A DNA stretch of 33,093 nucleotides from Chloroflexota bacterium (GTDB lineage Bacteria > Chloroflexota > Limnocylindria > P2-11E): positions 1-33,093 of the forward strand of contig JAGWSB010000019.1 of NCBI GenBank assembly GCA_028876375.1, in the 5' to 3' direction. Shown in pieces: positions 26,412 to 33,093 of the stretch (the first letter of the stretch is position 1; the number at the start of each line of letters is the position of its first letter). The notes under the pieces were generated by a model that searched no databases, was not told where the DNA came from, and saw nothing but the letters and a program-made list of their open reading frames with translations. The position numbers and the translations under genes are program-made.

Positions 26412-26714
26412 GTGGGAGCACTCGAGCCATGGCACCTCGTCGTCATCCTCGTCATCGCCCTGATCATCTTCGGCCCCGGTAAGGTCGCCGACATCGGCGG
26501 GACGCTCGGGAAGGGCGTCAAGGATTTCCGCGAGGCGGTGGAGGGGCGGTCGCCGACGCCGCCCCCGGCGCCCGCGGCCCCGGCGGCGGTCACCTCGGGC
26601 GACCGGCACTGCTCACACTGCGGCGCGAGCCTGGCGGCGGACGCGAAGTTCTGCCCTCAGTGCGGCACGACCGTGGCGACGCCGTCCTCCGCGGCCGACC
26701 CGCGCGTCAACTGA
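26412..26714 (+). CDS. TatA-like protein with C-terminal zinc ribbon
   Basis: The 100-residue product from GTG 26412 has a short N-terminus and one membrane helix (LVVILVIALIIF, about 9-20). The FG hinge and amphipathic helix of TatA/TatE follow (FGPGKVADIGGTLGKGVKDF). After a Pro/Ala linker, residues 67-84 form a zinc ribbon, CSHCGASLAADAKFCPQC, with Cys67, 70, 81 and 84. TatA forms the translocation element of the twin-arginine exporter; TatB and TatC are not in this window. The zinc ribbon is not part of ordinary TatA and could recruit a partner on the cytoplasmic side. It follows the NRAMP-like gene by 24 bases and faces its paralogue at 26734-26991. Confidence 0.85.
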   Translation: MGALEPWHLVVILVIALIIFGPGKVADIGGTLGKGVKDFREAVEGRSPTPPPAPAAPAAVTSGDRHCSHCGASLAADAKFCPQCGTTVATPSSAADPRVN

Positions 26715-26733
26715 CGCCCGCGACCGGCCCCGA

Positions 26734-26991
26734 CTAGGAGCTCGCCACCACTCCCGCCCCGCACCGCGCGCAGAAGCGCGCGCCCGAAGGCAGCTCGGCG
26801 CCGCAGTTCGTGCAGTGCCGCGCGCCGGCGGTGGTCGCGGGGGACGTCGCGTCCTTGCTCTCGACGTTGGCGCGGAAGTCGCGGACGCCCTTTCCGAGCG
26901 CTCCGCCGACCTCCGTGAGCCGACCGGCTCCGAAGATGATCAGGACGATGACGAGGATGAGGACGAGGTGGATCGGCTGTAGGGCGCCCAT
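26734..26991 (-). CDS. TatA-like protein with C-terminal zinc ribbon (paralogue)
   Basis: An 85-residue paralogue of the convergent neighbour, from ATG 26991, with GAAGGG shortly upstream. It begins [20 protein letters not shown], keeps [20 protein letters not shown], and ends in [18 protein letters not shown] (Cys60, 63, 74, 77). Order and spacing match the first copy; the linker is shorter. The two genes are convergent with 19 bases between stops, so they arose by an inverted duplication or a rearrangement. They diverge in about half of aligned residues, so the duplication is not recent. TatA-like membrane assembly is likely; whether it works in protein export or as a local scaffold is open. 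Confidence 0.85.
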   Translation of the reverse strand: MGALQPIHLVLILVIVLIIFGAGRLTEVGGALGKGVRDFRANVESKDATSPATTAGARHCTNCGAELPSGARFCARCGAGVVASS

Positions 26992-27048
26992 AGCCCTTCG
27001 ATCGTAGCAGCGGGGCAACGGCTTGTCGGCGGCCGGGCGGCACGGCGC

Positions 27049-28356
27049 GTGCGCTCGGGCGGCGCGGTGAACGCCCTTTCCCGGAGCCGCCCGGCCGGCC
27101 CGCGCGAGATCGTGCGCATCCTGGGCCCCGGTTTCATCACCGGGGCCTCCGACGACGACCCGAGCGGGATCGGGACCTACGCCCTCGCCGGCGCGAGCCT
27201 GGGGCTCCAGACGCTCTGGACCGCGCTCATCACCTTCCCGCTCATGGCCGCGGTGCAGAACATCTGCGCCCGCGTGGGGATGGTGTCGGGGCGCGGCCTG
27301 GCGGGCGTCCTCCGTCACCACTACCCGCGGCCGCTGCTGTACGGCGCCGTCCTCCTCCTGTTCGTCGCGAACACGGTCAACGTCGGCGCGGACCTGGCCG
27401 CGATCGCCGACGCCATCCGCATCCTCACCGGCGTCGCCGGCGCCTGGCTCGTCATCCCCGTCTCGCTCGCGATCCTCGTCGTGCAGGTCGTCGGCAGCTA
27501 CCGCCTCATCGCGAACGTCTTCAAGTGGCTCACCCTCGCGCTCCTCGCCTACGTCGCCGACACGTTCCTCGTCCACCCCGACGCGCTCCAGACCCTGCGC
27601 GCGACGGTGGTACCCACGCTCAGCCTCGACCCCAAGTATGTGACGACGATCGTCGCGATCCTCGGAACGACCATCTCGCCCTACCTCTTCTTCTGGCAGT
27701 CGAGCGAGCACGTCGAGGAGGAGATGTCGCAGGGACGGAAGAGCGTCGCGGCGCGGCGCGGCGCGACGCCGGGCGAGATCCGCCGCGCGACGATCGACAC
27801 GAACGTCGGCATGGCGTTCTCGAACGCCGTGATGTACTTCATCATCCTCGCGACCGGCCTCACGCTCTTCCCCGCGGGCAAGACCGACATCAAGAGCGGC
27901 GCCGACGCCGCCGGAGCGCTGCGCCCCCTCGCGGGCGATCTCGCGGGCGTCCTCTTCGCGGTCGGGATGATCGGCGCGGGCCTTCTCGCCGTACCCATCC
28001 TGTCCGGCTCCGCCGCGTACGCCGTCGCGGAGGCGTTCGGATGGCGGTACGGGCTCGAGCGGCGCTGGGACCGCGCCAAGCCCTTCTACGGCGTGATCGT
28101 CGTCGCGACCGCGCTCGGAGCGGGGATGAGCTTCCTCGATATCGATCCCATCGGCGCGCTCTTCTGGACGGCCGTGCTCAACGGCGTCGTCGCGCCGCCG
28201 CTCCTCGTGCTCGTGATGCTCGCCGCCCGCAATGGGAAGGTGATGGGCGGGCAGAAGATCGGGCGGCTCCTCAGCGTCCTCGGCTGGCTGGCGACGGTGG
28301 GGATGTTCCTCGCGCTCGCCGGCCTCGCGTACACGACGCTCCTGGCTCCGACCTAG
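27049..28356 (+). CDS. NRAMP-like transporter, DDDPSG type
   Basis: The product has 435 residues if GTG 27049 is used; GTG 27067 ([11 protein letters not shown]) is an equal option and neither has a clear ribosome site. About eleven helices are present. Helix 1 is [22 protein letters not shown], and helix 6 is [21 protein letters not shown]. Both differ from DPGN and MPH of classical Mn2+/Fe2+ NRAMP but match a widespread bacterial DDDPSG clade. Substrate may be Mg2+, Mn2+ or another divalent ion; this cannot be fixed by eye. It is related to, but clearly distinct from, the carrier at 25155-26387. It is divergent from the second TatA-like gene (57-base gap) and its stop lies three bases from the stop of the convergent GGDEF gene. 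Confidence 0.85.
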   Translation: MRSGGAVNALSRSRPAGPREIVRILGPGFITGASDDDPSGIGTYALAGASLGLQTLWTALITFPLMAAVQNICARVGMVSGRGLAGVLRHHYPRPLLYGAVLLLFVANTVNVGADLAAIADAIRILTGVAGAWLVIPVSLAILVVQVVGSYRLIANVFKWLTLALLAYVADTFLVHPDALQTLRATVVPTLSLDPKYVTTIVAILGTTISPYLFFWQSSEHVEEEMSQGRKSVAARRGATPGEIRRATIDTNVGMAFSNAVMYFIILATGLTLFPAGKTDIKSGADAAGALRPLAGDLAGVLFAVGMIGAGLLAVPILSGSAAYAVAEAFGWRYGLERRWDRAKPFYGVIVVATALGAGMSFLDIDPIGALFWTAVLNGVVAPPLLVLVMLAARNGKVMGGQKIGRLLSVLGWLATVGMFLALAGLAYTTLLAPT

Positions 28357-28359
28357 GGC

Positions 28360-30339
28360 CTAGGCGGGAGCGGCCTCCACTCGGTTCTTCCCCGCGCGCT
28401 TGGCGCGATACAGCGCGGCGTCGGCCTGCTGGAAGAGCGTCTCGGAGTCCGGCGCGTTCTGCGGGAACATCGCCACGCCCGCCGAAACGCTGCGCTCGAC
28501 CCCGGCCACGTCGGATGCGGCGTACGCGGCGAGGCGGATGCGATCGGCGGTGGCGACGGCGGCCTCGAGCGAGCTCTCCGGCTGGAGGATCACGAACTCG
28601 TCGCCGCCGAACCGCGCGACGAGGTCGGACGTCCGCACGTGCCGCTGGATGGTGCGCGCGAGGTCCACGAGGAGGTCGTTGCCGGCGGCGTGGCCGAGCT
28701 TGTCGTTGACGAGCTTGAGCGCGTCGCTGTCGACGATGAGCAGCGCGAGGGAGTGGCCGTAGCGGCGCGAGCGGTCGATCTCGGACTCGAGCCGCCCCGT
28801 GAAGTAGCGCGCGTTGTACAGCCCGGTGAGCGCGTCCGTGATGGCGAGCCGCTGCGCCTCCTCGAGCGCCTCCGCGCGCGCGATCGCGGCCGCCGCCTGC
28901 GCCGCGATGACCTCGAGGATCCGCTCGTTCTCGGGGCGGAAGAAGTCCTTCTCGCGGTGCAGGACGAGGAGGCTGCCGTACGCGCGGCCCTCGCTGCGCA
29001 GCGGGATGCCGAGGAGGGCATGGAGGTGCGGCACCTCGACCGGCCAGCGGCCACGGCCGACCGTCTGCGCGTCGGCGAGCCGCAGCGGACGGCCGCTGGC
29101 GAGGATGCGGTGGCTGACGCTGTCCGTCGCATTCGGCGGATGGAGGCTCACCCGCTCCGCGGGGATGTTCTGGCTGGCGGCCAGGAAGAACCGCCCCTGA
29201 TCGTCGAAGCGCCAGATGAGACCCGCTTCCGCGCTGGTCAGCCGTATCGCGCCGTCGAGCACGTATGAGAGGACCTCTCCGAGGCGCGCCGCCTCGGAGA
29301 GCCGGCGGCTCACCTCGTGGACGGCGCTCAGCTCGATGAAGCGCTGGCGCTGCTCGCGGTCCGCCTGCGCCTTCGAGAGAAGGAGCGCGATCTGGCTGGC
29401 GACCGTCTGGGCGAAGCGGAAGTGGTCGACGCCGTACACGCCGTCGGCCATCTTCACGGCGCGGACGACGCCGAGGAGGTGATCTTCGACCACGAGCGGC
29501 ACGACGATGGCGGCCTTCGAGCCGAGCGGCGCGCCCGAGACGGGCTGCGCCGGCGTGTCGCTCGCCGCGTCGTCGACGACGGCGGCCTGGCGATGCTCGG
29601 CCGCCCAGCCGATCATCCCCTCGCCGAGCGCGAGCGGCTTCGCCCGCAGCGTCGCCTCGTAGTCGGCCGGGTAGTACGCCGGATCGAAGATGACCTTGGC
29701 CAGGACGAGCTCGCTCTTCGCCTCGTCCCACAGATAGATCGCCGTCGAGTCCGACGTCGTGACGCGCTGAAAGCCCTCGACCGCGGCGCGAAGGCTCGCG
29801 TCGAGGTCCAGCGACGCCGCGGCCGTGGCGACCTCGTTGACCGCCTGCAGCTGAGCGATGTCGCTGCGGCGCCGCTGGTCGGCGCGCGCGTGGATGAGCG
29901 CGAGCGCGGTCACCTGCGAGATGGCGGTGAGGATCTCCTCATCGCGCGGTGAGAACGCTCCCTTGCGCGGGCTCTCGACGACGACGACCCCGAGCAGCTC
30001 GTCGCGCACCAGCATGGGCACGCAGACGCGCGAGACCTGGCCCGGTCCGATCCAGATCGTTCGCGGATCGGCCCACAGGTCGCCGACGTTGACGACCGTC
30101 CGCGTCTTCGCGGCCACTCCGCTGAGGCCTTCGCCGAGCTTGCGGCGCCAGGCCGTGATCGCGGGATCGGCCGCGCCGGGGCCGGCGGCGCGCGCCATGA
30201 CGAGCTCGTCGGCGGCCTTGTCGTACAGGAGGATCGCGCGCGTGCCGTACCCGAAATGCTCGCCGAGGAGGTTCGTCGCCGTGGCGAGCACGGCATCCTC
30301 GTCGTGCGCCGCGAGAAGGAGCGCTTCGGTGGCACGCAT
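28360..30339 (-). CDS. Triple-GAF diguanylate cyclase
   Basis: From ATG 30339 the product has 659 residues: three GAF domains (about 1-155, 165-325 and 345-500) and a C-terminal GGDEF domain. The catalytic motif is FGGDEFVI (GGDEF at 578-582), and an inhibitory site RTSD (569-572) lies five residues before it, so it should make c-di-GMP under product inhibition. The other GGDEF marks are LAITDALTGLYNARYF and DALKLVNDKLGHAAGNDLL. No membrane helix is seen; GAF domains would sense a cytoplasmic ligand or redox signal. The frame continues upstream as VEQRTREREVPLL, typical of such N-termini. GTA at 30378 follows GGAGGGG by nine bases, so the true start may be 13 codons earlier. No EAL or HD-GYP partner is nearby. 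Confidence 0.92.
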   Translation of the reverse strand: MRATEALLLAAHDEDAVLATATNLLGEHFGYGTRAILLYDKAADELVMARAAGPGAADPAITAWRRKLGEGLSGVAAKTRTVVNVGDLWADPRTIWIGPGQVSRVCVPMLVRDELLGVVVVESPRKGAFSPRDEEILTAISQVTALALIHARADQRRRSDIAQLQAVNEVATAAASLDLDASLRAAVEGFQRVTTSDSTAIYLWDEAKSELVLAKVIFDPAYYPADYEATLRAKPLALGEGMIGWAAEHRQAAVVDDAASDTPAQPVSGAPLGSKAAIVVPLVVEDHLLGVVRAVKMADGVYGVDHFRFAQTVASQIALLLSKAQADREQRQRFIELSAVHEVSRRLSEAARLGEVLSYVLDGAIRLTSAEAGLIWRFDDQGRFFLAASQNIPAERVSLHPPNATDSVSHRILASGRPLRLADAQTVGRGRWPVEVPHLHALLGIPLRSEGRAYGSLLVLHREKDFFRPENERILEVIAAQAAAAIARAEALEEAQRLAITDALTGLYNARYFTGRLESEIDRSRRYGHSLALLIVDSDALKLVNDKLGHAAGNDLLVDLARTIQRHVRTSDLVARFGGDEFVILQPESSLEAAVATADRIRLAAYAASDVAGVERSVSAGVAMFPQNAPDSETLFQQADAALYRAKRAGKNRVEAAPA

Positions 30340-30442
30340 GAGGAGCGGGACCTCCCGCTCCCGGGTGCGCTGTTCTACGGTCAGGGTCCCCTCCGCCGCA
30401 GGATGCTAGCCGGTCAAGCGAGGGCGTCGTCGCGCTTCGGGA

Positions 30443-30619
30443 TCAGCCGCGCGGCTCGGGGAGGACCTCGCCGCCCGCGTCGAGGTAGCGGTCGGGATTC
30501 TCTTGGAACATGCGTTTGCACAGGTCGGCGTCGAAGGCGTAGAGCCGCTGCTCGTACCGCAGCTTGATGGGGCGCTCCCCCAGTGGACGGTGGCAGATGG
30601 GACAGATCTCGCTCGGCAT
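30443..30619 (-). CDS. YHS-like small zinc-binding protein
   Basis: A 58-residue product whose ATG at 30619 overlaps the accB stop. It contains MPSEICPICHRPL (Cys6, Cys9), then a Tyr-rich strand pair LRYEQRLYAFDADLCKRMF with Cys34, and ends ENPDRYLDAGGEV. The pattern C-x2-C ... Y-x-F-D-x-x-L-C-x-x-x-F-x-x-x-P-x-x-Y is that of YHS/TRASH-type treble-clef domains, which bind metal. It is the last gene of the fabF-accB unit and coupled to accB. A role with acetyl-CoA carboxylase or as a metal chaperone is speculation. Confidence 0.7.
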   Translation of the reverse strand: MPSEICPICHRPLGERPIKLRYEQRLYAFDADLCKRMFQENPDRYLDAGGEVLPEPRG

Positions 30620-31074
30620 CACTCGAGCTCGAGGAGCGGCTGGTGCGCGCGCACGAGCTGGCCGTTCTCCGCGACGAGGCGCAGGACGCGCCCGGCGACG
30701 GTGGAGCGGACCTCGTTGAAGAGCTTCATCGCCTCGATGAGACCGATGACGTCGCCTACCGCAACAACGGTACCCACCTGGACGAAAGGAGGAGCCTGCG
30801 GAGAGGTCGAGCGATAGAAGATCCCCGTGAGCGGCGCGGTGACCGCCTTCGCGGGCGCCGCCGCCCGCGCGGCGTGTCCGCCGGAAGGGGTCGCCGCCGC
30901 GGGCACCGTCTCCGCCGGGGCGGGCGCCGGCGCGATCGCGGGCTCGTCCTTCGCGACGCGCACGCGCACGCCGCCCTCGCGCACCTCGAGCTCGCGCAGC
31001 GACGGATCGCGCAGGCGCTCGAGGAGCTCCGCGGCGAGGCCGAGCACGCCGCGCCGCGTCACCTCGTCGGTCAT
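30619..31074 (-). CDS. accB: Biotin carboxyl carrier protein of acetyl-CoA carboxylase
   Basis: The 151-residue product starts at ATG 31074, overlapping the fabF stop (ATGA). The N-terminal third is a helical domain (LGLAAELLERLRDPSLRELE and a short strand pair). An Ala/Pro-rich linker spans about 45-78. The C-terminal biotinyl domain contains GDVIGLIEAMKLFNEVRS with the biotin-accepting Lys117 in EAMK, and ends VRAHQPLLELE. It carries CO2 as carboxybiotin between biotin carboxylase and carboxyltransferase to make malonyl-CoA. No accC follows; the gene sits between fabF and the YHS-like gene instead, so the other subunits are elsewhere. Translational coupling to fabF suggests matched output of chain initiation and elongation. 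Confidence 0.95.
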   Translation of the reverse strand: MTDEVTRRGVLGLAAELLERLRDPSLRELEVREGGVRVRVAKDEPAIAPAPAPAETVPAAATPSGGHAARAAAPAKAVTAPLTGIFYRSTSPQAPPFVQVGTVVAVGDVIGLIEAMKLFNEVRSTVAGRVLRLVAENGQLVRAHQPLLELE

Positions 31075-32321
31075 GCCGCCCACTTGCTGATGATGAGGGC
31101 GGCATTGTGCCCGCCGAAGCCCATCGAGTTCGAGAGCGAGTGCTCGACCTGCTGGCGGCGCGCGACGTTCGGGACGTAGTCGAGGTCGCACTCCGGGTCC
31201 GGGACCTCTTGGTTGATCGTCGGCGGAAGGATCCCGTCGCGCATGGCCAGCACGCAGATGACCGCCTCGATGGCGCCGGCGGCGCCCAGCGTGTGCCCGG
31301 TCATCGACTTCGTGCTCGAGATGGCGAGCTTGCGGGCGTGGTCGCCGAAGACCGTCTTGAGCGCCGCCGTCTCGGAGCTGTCGTTCGGCGGCGTCGACGT
31401 CCCATGCGCGTTGACGTAGCCGATCTTCTCGGGAGCGAGGCCGGCGTCCTCCAGCGCCATGCGGATGGCGCGGACCTGGCCCTCGGCGCCCTCGGCCGGC
31501 GCGGTGATGTGGTAGGCGTCGGCCGTCGCCCCGTAGCCGGAGATCTCGGCGAGGATGTGCGCGCCGCGCGCGCGGGCGAAGGCGAGCTCCTCGAGGACGA
31601 GGCACCCGGAGGCCTCGGAGAACACGAAGCCGTCGCGCTCCTTGTCGAACGGGCGCGAGGCCTTCTCGGGCTCGTCGTTGCGGCGCGACAGCGCGTGCAT
31701 CGCGTTGAATGCGCCGATCGCGACCTTGATGAGGCCCGACTCGGATCCTCCGGCGAGCATCACGTCCGCCTGCCCCCGGCGGATCGTCTCGGTCGCGAGG
31801 CCGATCGCGTGCGCGCTCGATGCGCACGCCGACACCGTTCCGAGGTTCGGGCCCTTGGCGTGGAACTTCATCGCCACCTCGCCCGCCGCCATGTCGACGA
31901 TCATCATCGGGATCATGAACGGCGAGACGCGCCGCGGGTCCTTCTCGTGGATGAGGATGTTGTCGACGAGCGTCGAGACGCCGCCGATCCCCGACCCGAA
32001 CACGACGCCGACCCGGGGGCCGAGGTCGGGCGTGATCTCGAGCTTCGCGTCCGCGAGCGCCTGAGCCGCGGTCGCGACGGAGAACTGCGCGAAGCGGTCC
32101 GTCCGGCGCGCTTCCTTGCGGTCGATGTACCGGAGCGGGTCGAAGTCCTTCACCTCGCCCGCGATCGTCGTCTCGAGGCCCGTCGGGTCGAAGCGCGTGA
32201 TGGGGCCGATGCCGCTGCGCCCGGCCTTCAGGCCCTCCCACGAGCGCGCGACGTCGGCGGCGAGCGGCGTGATGAGGCCCATGCCGGTGACGACGACGCG
32301 GCGGCGCTCACGCGTTCCCAC
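31071..32321 (-). CDS. fabF: 3-oxoacyl-ACP synthase II (KAS II)
   Basis: The 416-residue product from GTG 32321 is a full-length KAS I/II type condensing enzyme. The Cys-His-His triad is present: Cys166 in GTVSACASSAHA, His306 in NAHGTST, His343 in STKSMTGHTLGAAGA, with the supporting Lys338. N- and C-terminal family marks are VVVTGMGLITPLA and SNSMGFGGHNAALI. It extends acyl-ACP chains with malonyl-ACP in type II fatty acid synthesis. Its start lies 21 bases after the arginase stop, but a TAGACT sequence eight bases before the GTG may give it its own near-leaderless transcript. It is coupled downstream to accB, which supplies the carboxyl carrier for malonyl-CoA. Confidence 0.96.
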   Translation of the reverse strand: MGTRERRRVVVTGMGLITPLAADVARSWEGLKAGRSGIGPITRFDPTGLETTIAGEVKDFDPLRYIDRKEARRTDRFAQFSVATAAQALADAKLEITPDLGPRVGVVFGSGIGGVSTLVDNILIHEKDPRRVSPFMIPMMIVDMAAGEVAMKFHAKGPNLGTVSACASSAHAIGLATETIRRGQADVMLAGGSESGLIKVAIGAFNAMHALSRRNDEPEKASRPFDKERDGFVFSEASGCLVLEELAFARARGAHILAEISGYGATADAYHITAPAEGAEGQVRAIRMALEDAGLAPEKIGYVNAHGTSTPPNDSSETAALKTVFGDHARKLAISSTKSMTGHTLGAAGAIEAVICVLAMRDGILPPTINQEVPDPECDLDYVPNVARRQQVEHSLSNSMGFGGHNAALIISKWAA

Positions 32322-32329
32322 GGGGCCCG

Positions 32330-32335
32330 AGTCTA
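32330..32335 (-). promoter_or_regulatory. Candidate -10 (TAGACT) for fabF
   Basis: On the minus strand TAGACT lies eight bases before the fabF GTG. It repeats the hexamer seen before the TatA-like gene at 26412. No Shine-Dalgarno site occurs between. It would give a leader of about zero to two bases and lie inside or next to the arginase stop. Confidence 0.35.
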
Positions 32336-32342
32336 CGGAAGA

Positions 32343-33093
32343 TCAGAGGATCGTTTGGCCGAGCGCGCTCGCGATGAGCTCGACGGCGAGCTCGGCCGTG
32401 CGGTTCCCGCGGTCGAGGATAGGGTTCACTTCGGCGACCTCGATCGACCGCAGCCTCCCGGACGCCGCGAGCATCTCCATCGCGAGCTGAGCCTCGCGGT
32501 ATGTGAGCCCGCCACGCACGGGCGTGCCGACGCCCGGCGCCTCGTCGGGGTCGACCACGTCCATGTCGAGCGAGAGCGCGATACCGTCGCCCTTGCCGGC
32601 GATGCCGATCGCGCGCTCCATCGCCGCGGCCATGCCGCTCCGGTCGACGTCGGCCATCGTGATGGCGGTGACGCCGGCGGCGCGGATGTTCCCCCGCTCA
32701 TCGCGGTCGACGCTCCGCGTCGCAACGAGCACGGCGTTCCGACCGTCGACGCTGCTCCGCAGCTCCGCCGGGAATGGGTCGGAGACGAGGCCGGTCGCGA
32801 CGGCGAGCGGCATGCCGTGCACGTTCCCCGACGGACTCGTGTCGGGCGTATTGATGTCAGCGTGCGCGTCCAGGTAGATGAGCCCGGGCTTCCGTCCCGC
32901 GCGCGCTAGACCGGCGAGCGTGCCCATCGCGATCGAGTGGTCGCCGCCGAGGACGATCGCGATCTGTCCGGCGCGGTCGATCTCCGCCACCATCTGCGCG
33001 AGCTCGAGCGACACGCGGCAGATCTCGTCGGCATGCGGTGACGTCCCGCCGCGCCCGCGCCACGTCCTGCTCACGTCGTCGTACGCGGCGCCC
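32343..33093 (-). CDS. Arginase/ureohydrolase family enzyme (5' end cut by window)
   Basis: The frame enters from the right edge and ends at 32343; about 249 residues are present and the N-terminal 50 or so lie outside. The Mn2+-binding motifs are complete in the visible part: VLGGDHSIAMG, IYLDAHADINT and LSLDMDVVDPDEAPG. NVHGMPLA follows the second motif as in arginases proper. A GTG at 33074 is in frame, but the protein clearly continues upstream (YDDVSRTW). The family hydrolyses arginine, agmatine or formiminoglutamate to urea or formamide plus an amine. The HGMPLA segment and P-G-V-G-T-P-V-R-G-G loop favour true arginase (rocF). It lies 21 bases before fabF on the same strand, an unusual partner for fatty-acid genes. 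Confidence 0.92.
   Translation of the reverse strand, partial: GAAYDDVSRTWRGRGGTSPHADEICRVSLELAQMVAEIDRAGQIAIVLGGDHSIAMGTLAGLARAGRKPGLIYLDAHADINTPDTSPSGNVHGMPLAVATGLVSDPFPAELRSSVDGRNAVLVATRSVDRDERGNIRAAGVTAITMADVDRSGMAAAMERAIGIAGKGDGIALSLDMDVVDPDEAPGVGTPVRGGLTYREAQLAMEMLAASGRLRSIEVAEVNPILDRGNRTAELAVELIASALGQTIL

Noticed and set aside
28351-28365. CCTAGG direct repeat spanning the convergent stops of the NRAMP-like and GGDEF genes
   Set aside because: It results from two facing TAG stops three bases apart; nothing suggests a functional site.

Overview
The window is GC-rich bacterial chromosome with dense, mostly short operons, many GTG starts, several ATGA gene overlaps, and some starts that look leaderless. 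The gene set fits a Terrabacteria-type organism. I favour Chloroflexota of the Limnocylindria/Ellin6529 kind: DUF3761-like secreted proteins, a TPR protein with a Glu-rich tail, a PRC/MgtE-N/CBS protein beside an NRAMP-like carrier, and TatA-like proteins with zinc ribbons. A deep actinobacterial relative is not excluded. No rRNA, tRNA, CRISPR array, integrase or insertion sequence was seen.

Layout. (1) 1-4206 has visibly lower GC and codes for envelope or secreted functions: a partial NfeD protein, a PH/SHOCT protein, a trypsin-like protease coupled by ATGA overlap to a DUF3761-like membrane-anchored protein, and a small membrane protein. This block stops at the beheaded 5' end of a nicotinate phosphoribosyltransferase gene (4263-4319), which marks a rearrangement junction. 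(2) 4324-6453 holds a minus-strand group (VTT-domain membrane protein, His-rich protein, triple-BON protein) and a single-BON protein. (3) 6510-10813 is a divergent pair, groEL without groES and a class A penicillin-binding protein, around a 380-base gap with a perfect inverted repeat. (4) 10871-15727 is transport: an NCS1 permease, an orphan MacB-type ABC permease whose best start is ATC, and a CBS-tailed ClC protein.

(5) 15898-17909 is a coupled crotonase and class III CoA-transferase pair. (6) 17930-23838 is a minus-strand run: thioredoxin, a large protein with DNA-methylase architecture but lost catalytic motifs, two small membrane proteins (75 and 32 residues), a lipoprotein with SPOR-like repeats and a beta-propeller, and the TPR protein. 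(7) 23899-28356 is a metal-transport cluster: PRC/MgtE-N/CBS sensor, an NRAMP-like carrier with non-canonical metal-site motifs, two convergent TatA-like proteins each ending in a zinc ribbon, and a second divergent NRAMP-like carrier. (8) 28360-33093 is minus-strand: a triple-GAF diguanylate cyclase, then arginase, fabF, accB and a YHS-like small protein as a tight fatty-acid-linked operon.

The most unusual items are the inactivated methylase-like protein, the NRAMP/TatA-zinc-ribbon cluster, the set of genes lacking a canonical start where homology and Shine-Dalgarno spacing point to ATC or GTA, and the composition step at the pncB remnant. All functions are read from motifs by eye. No database search was run.
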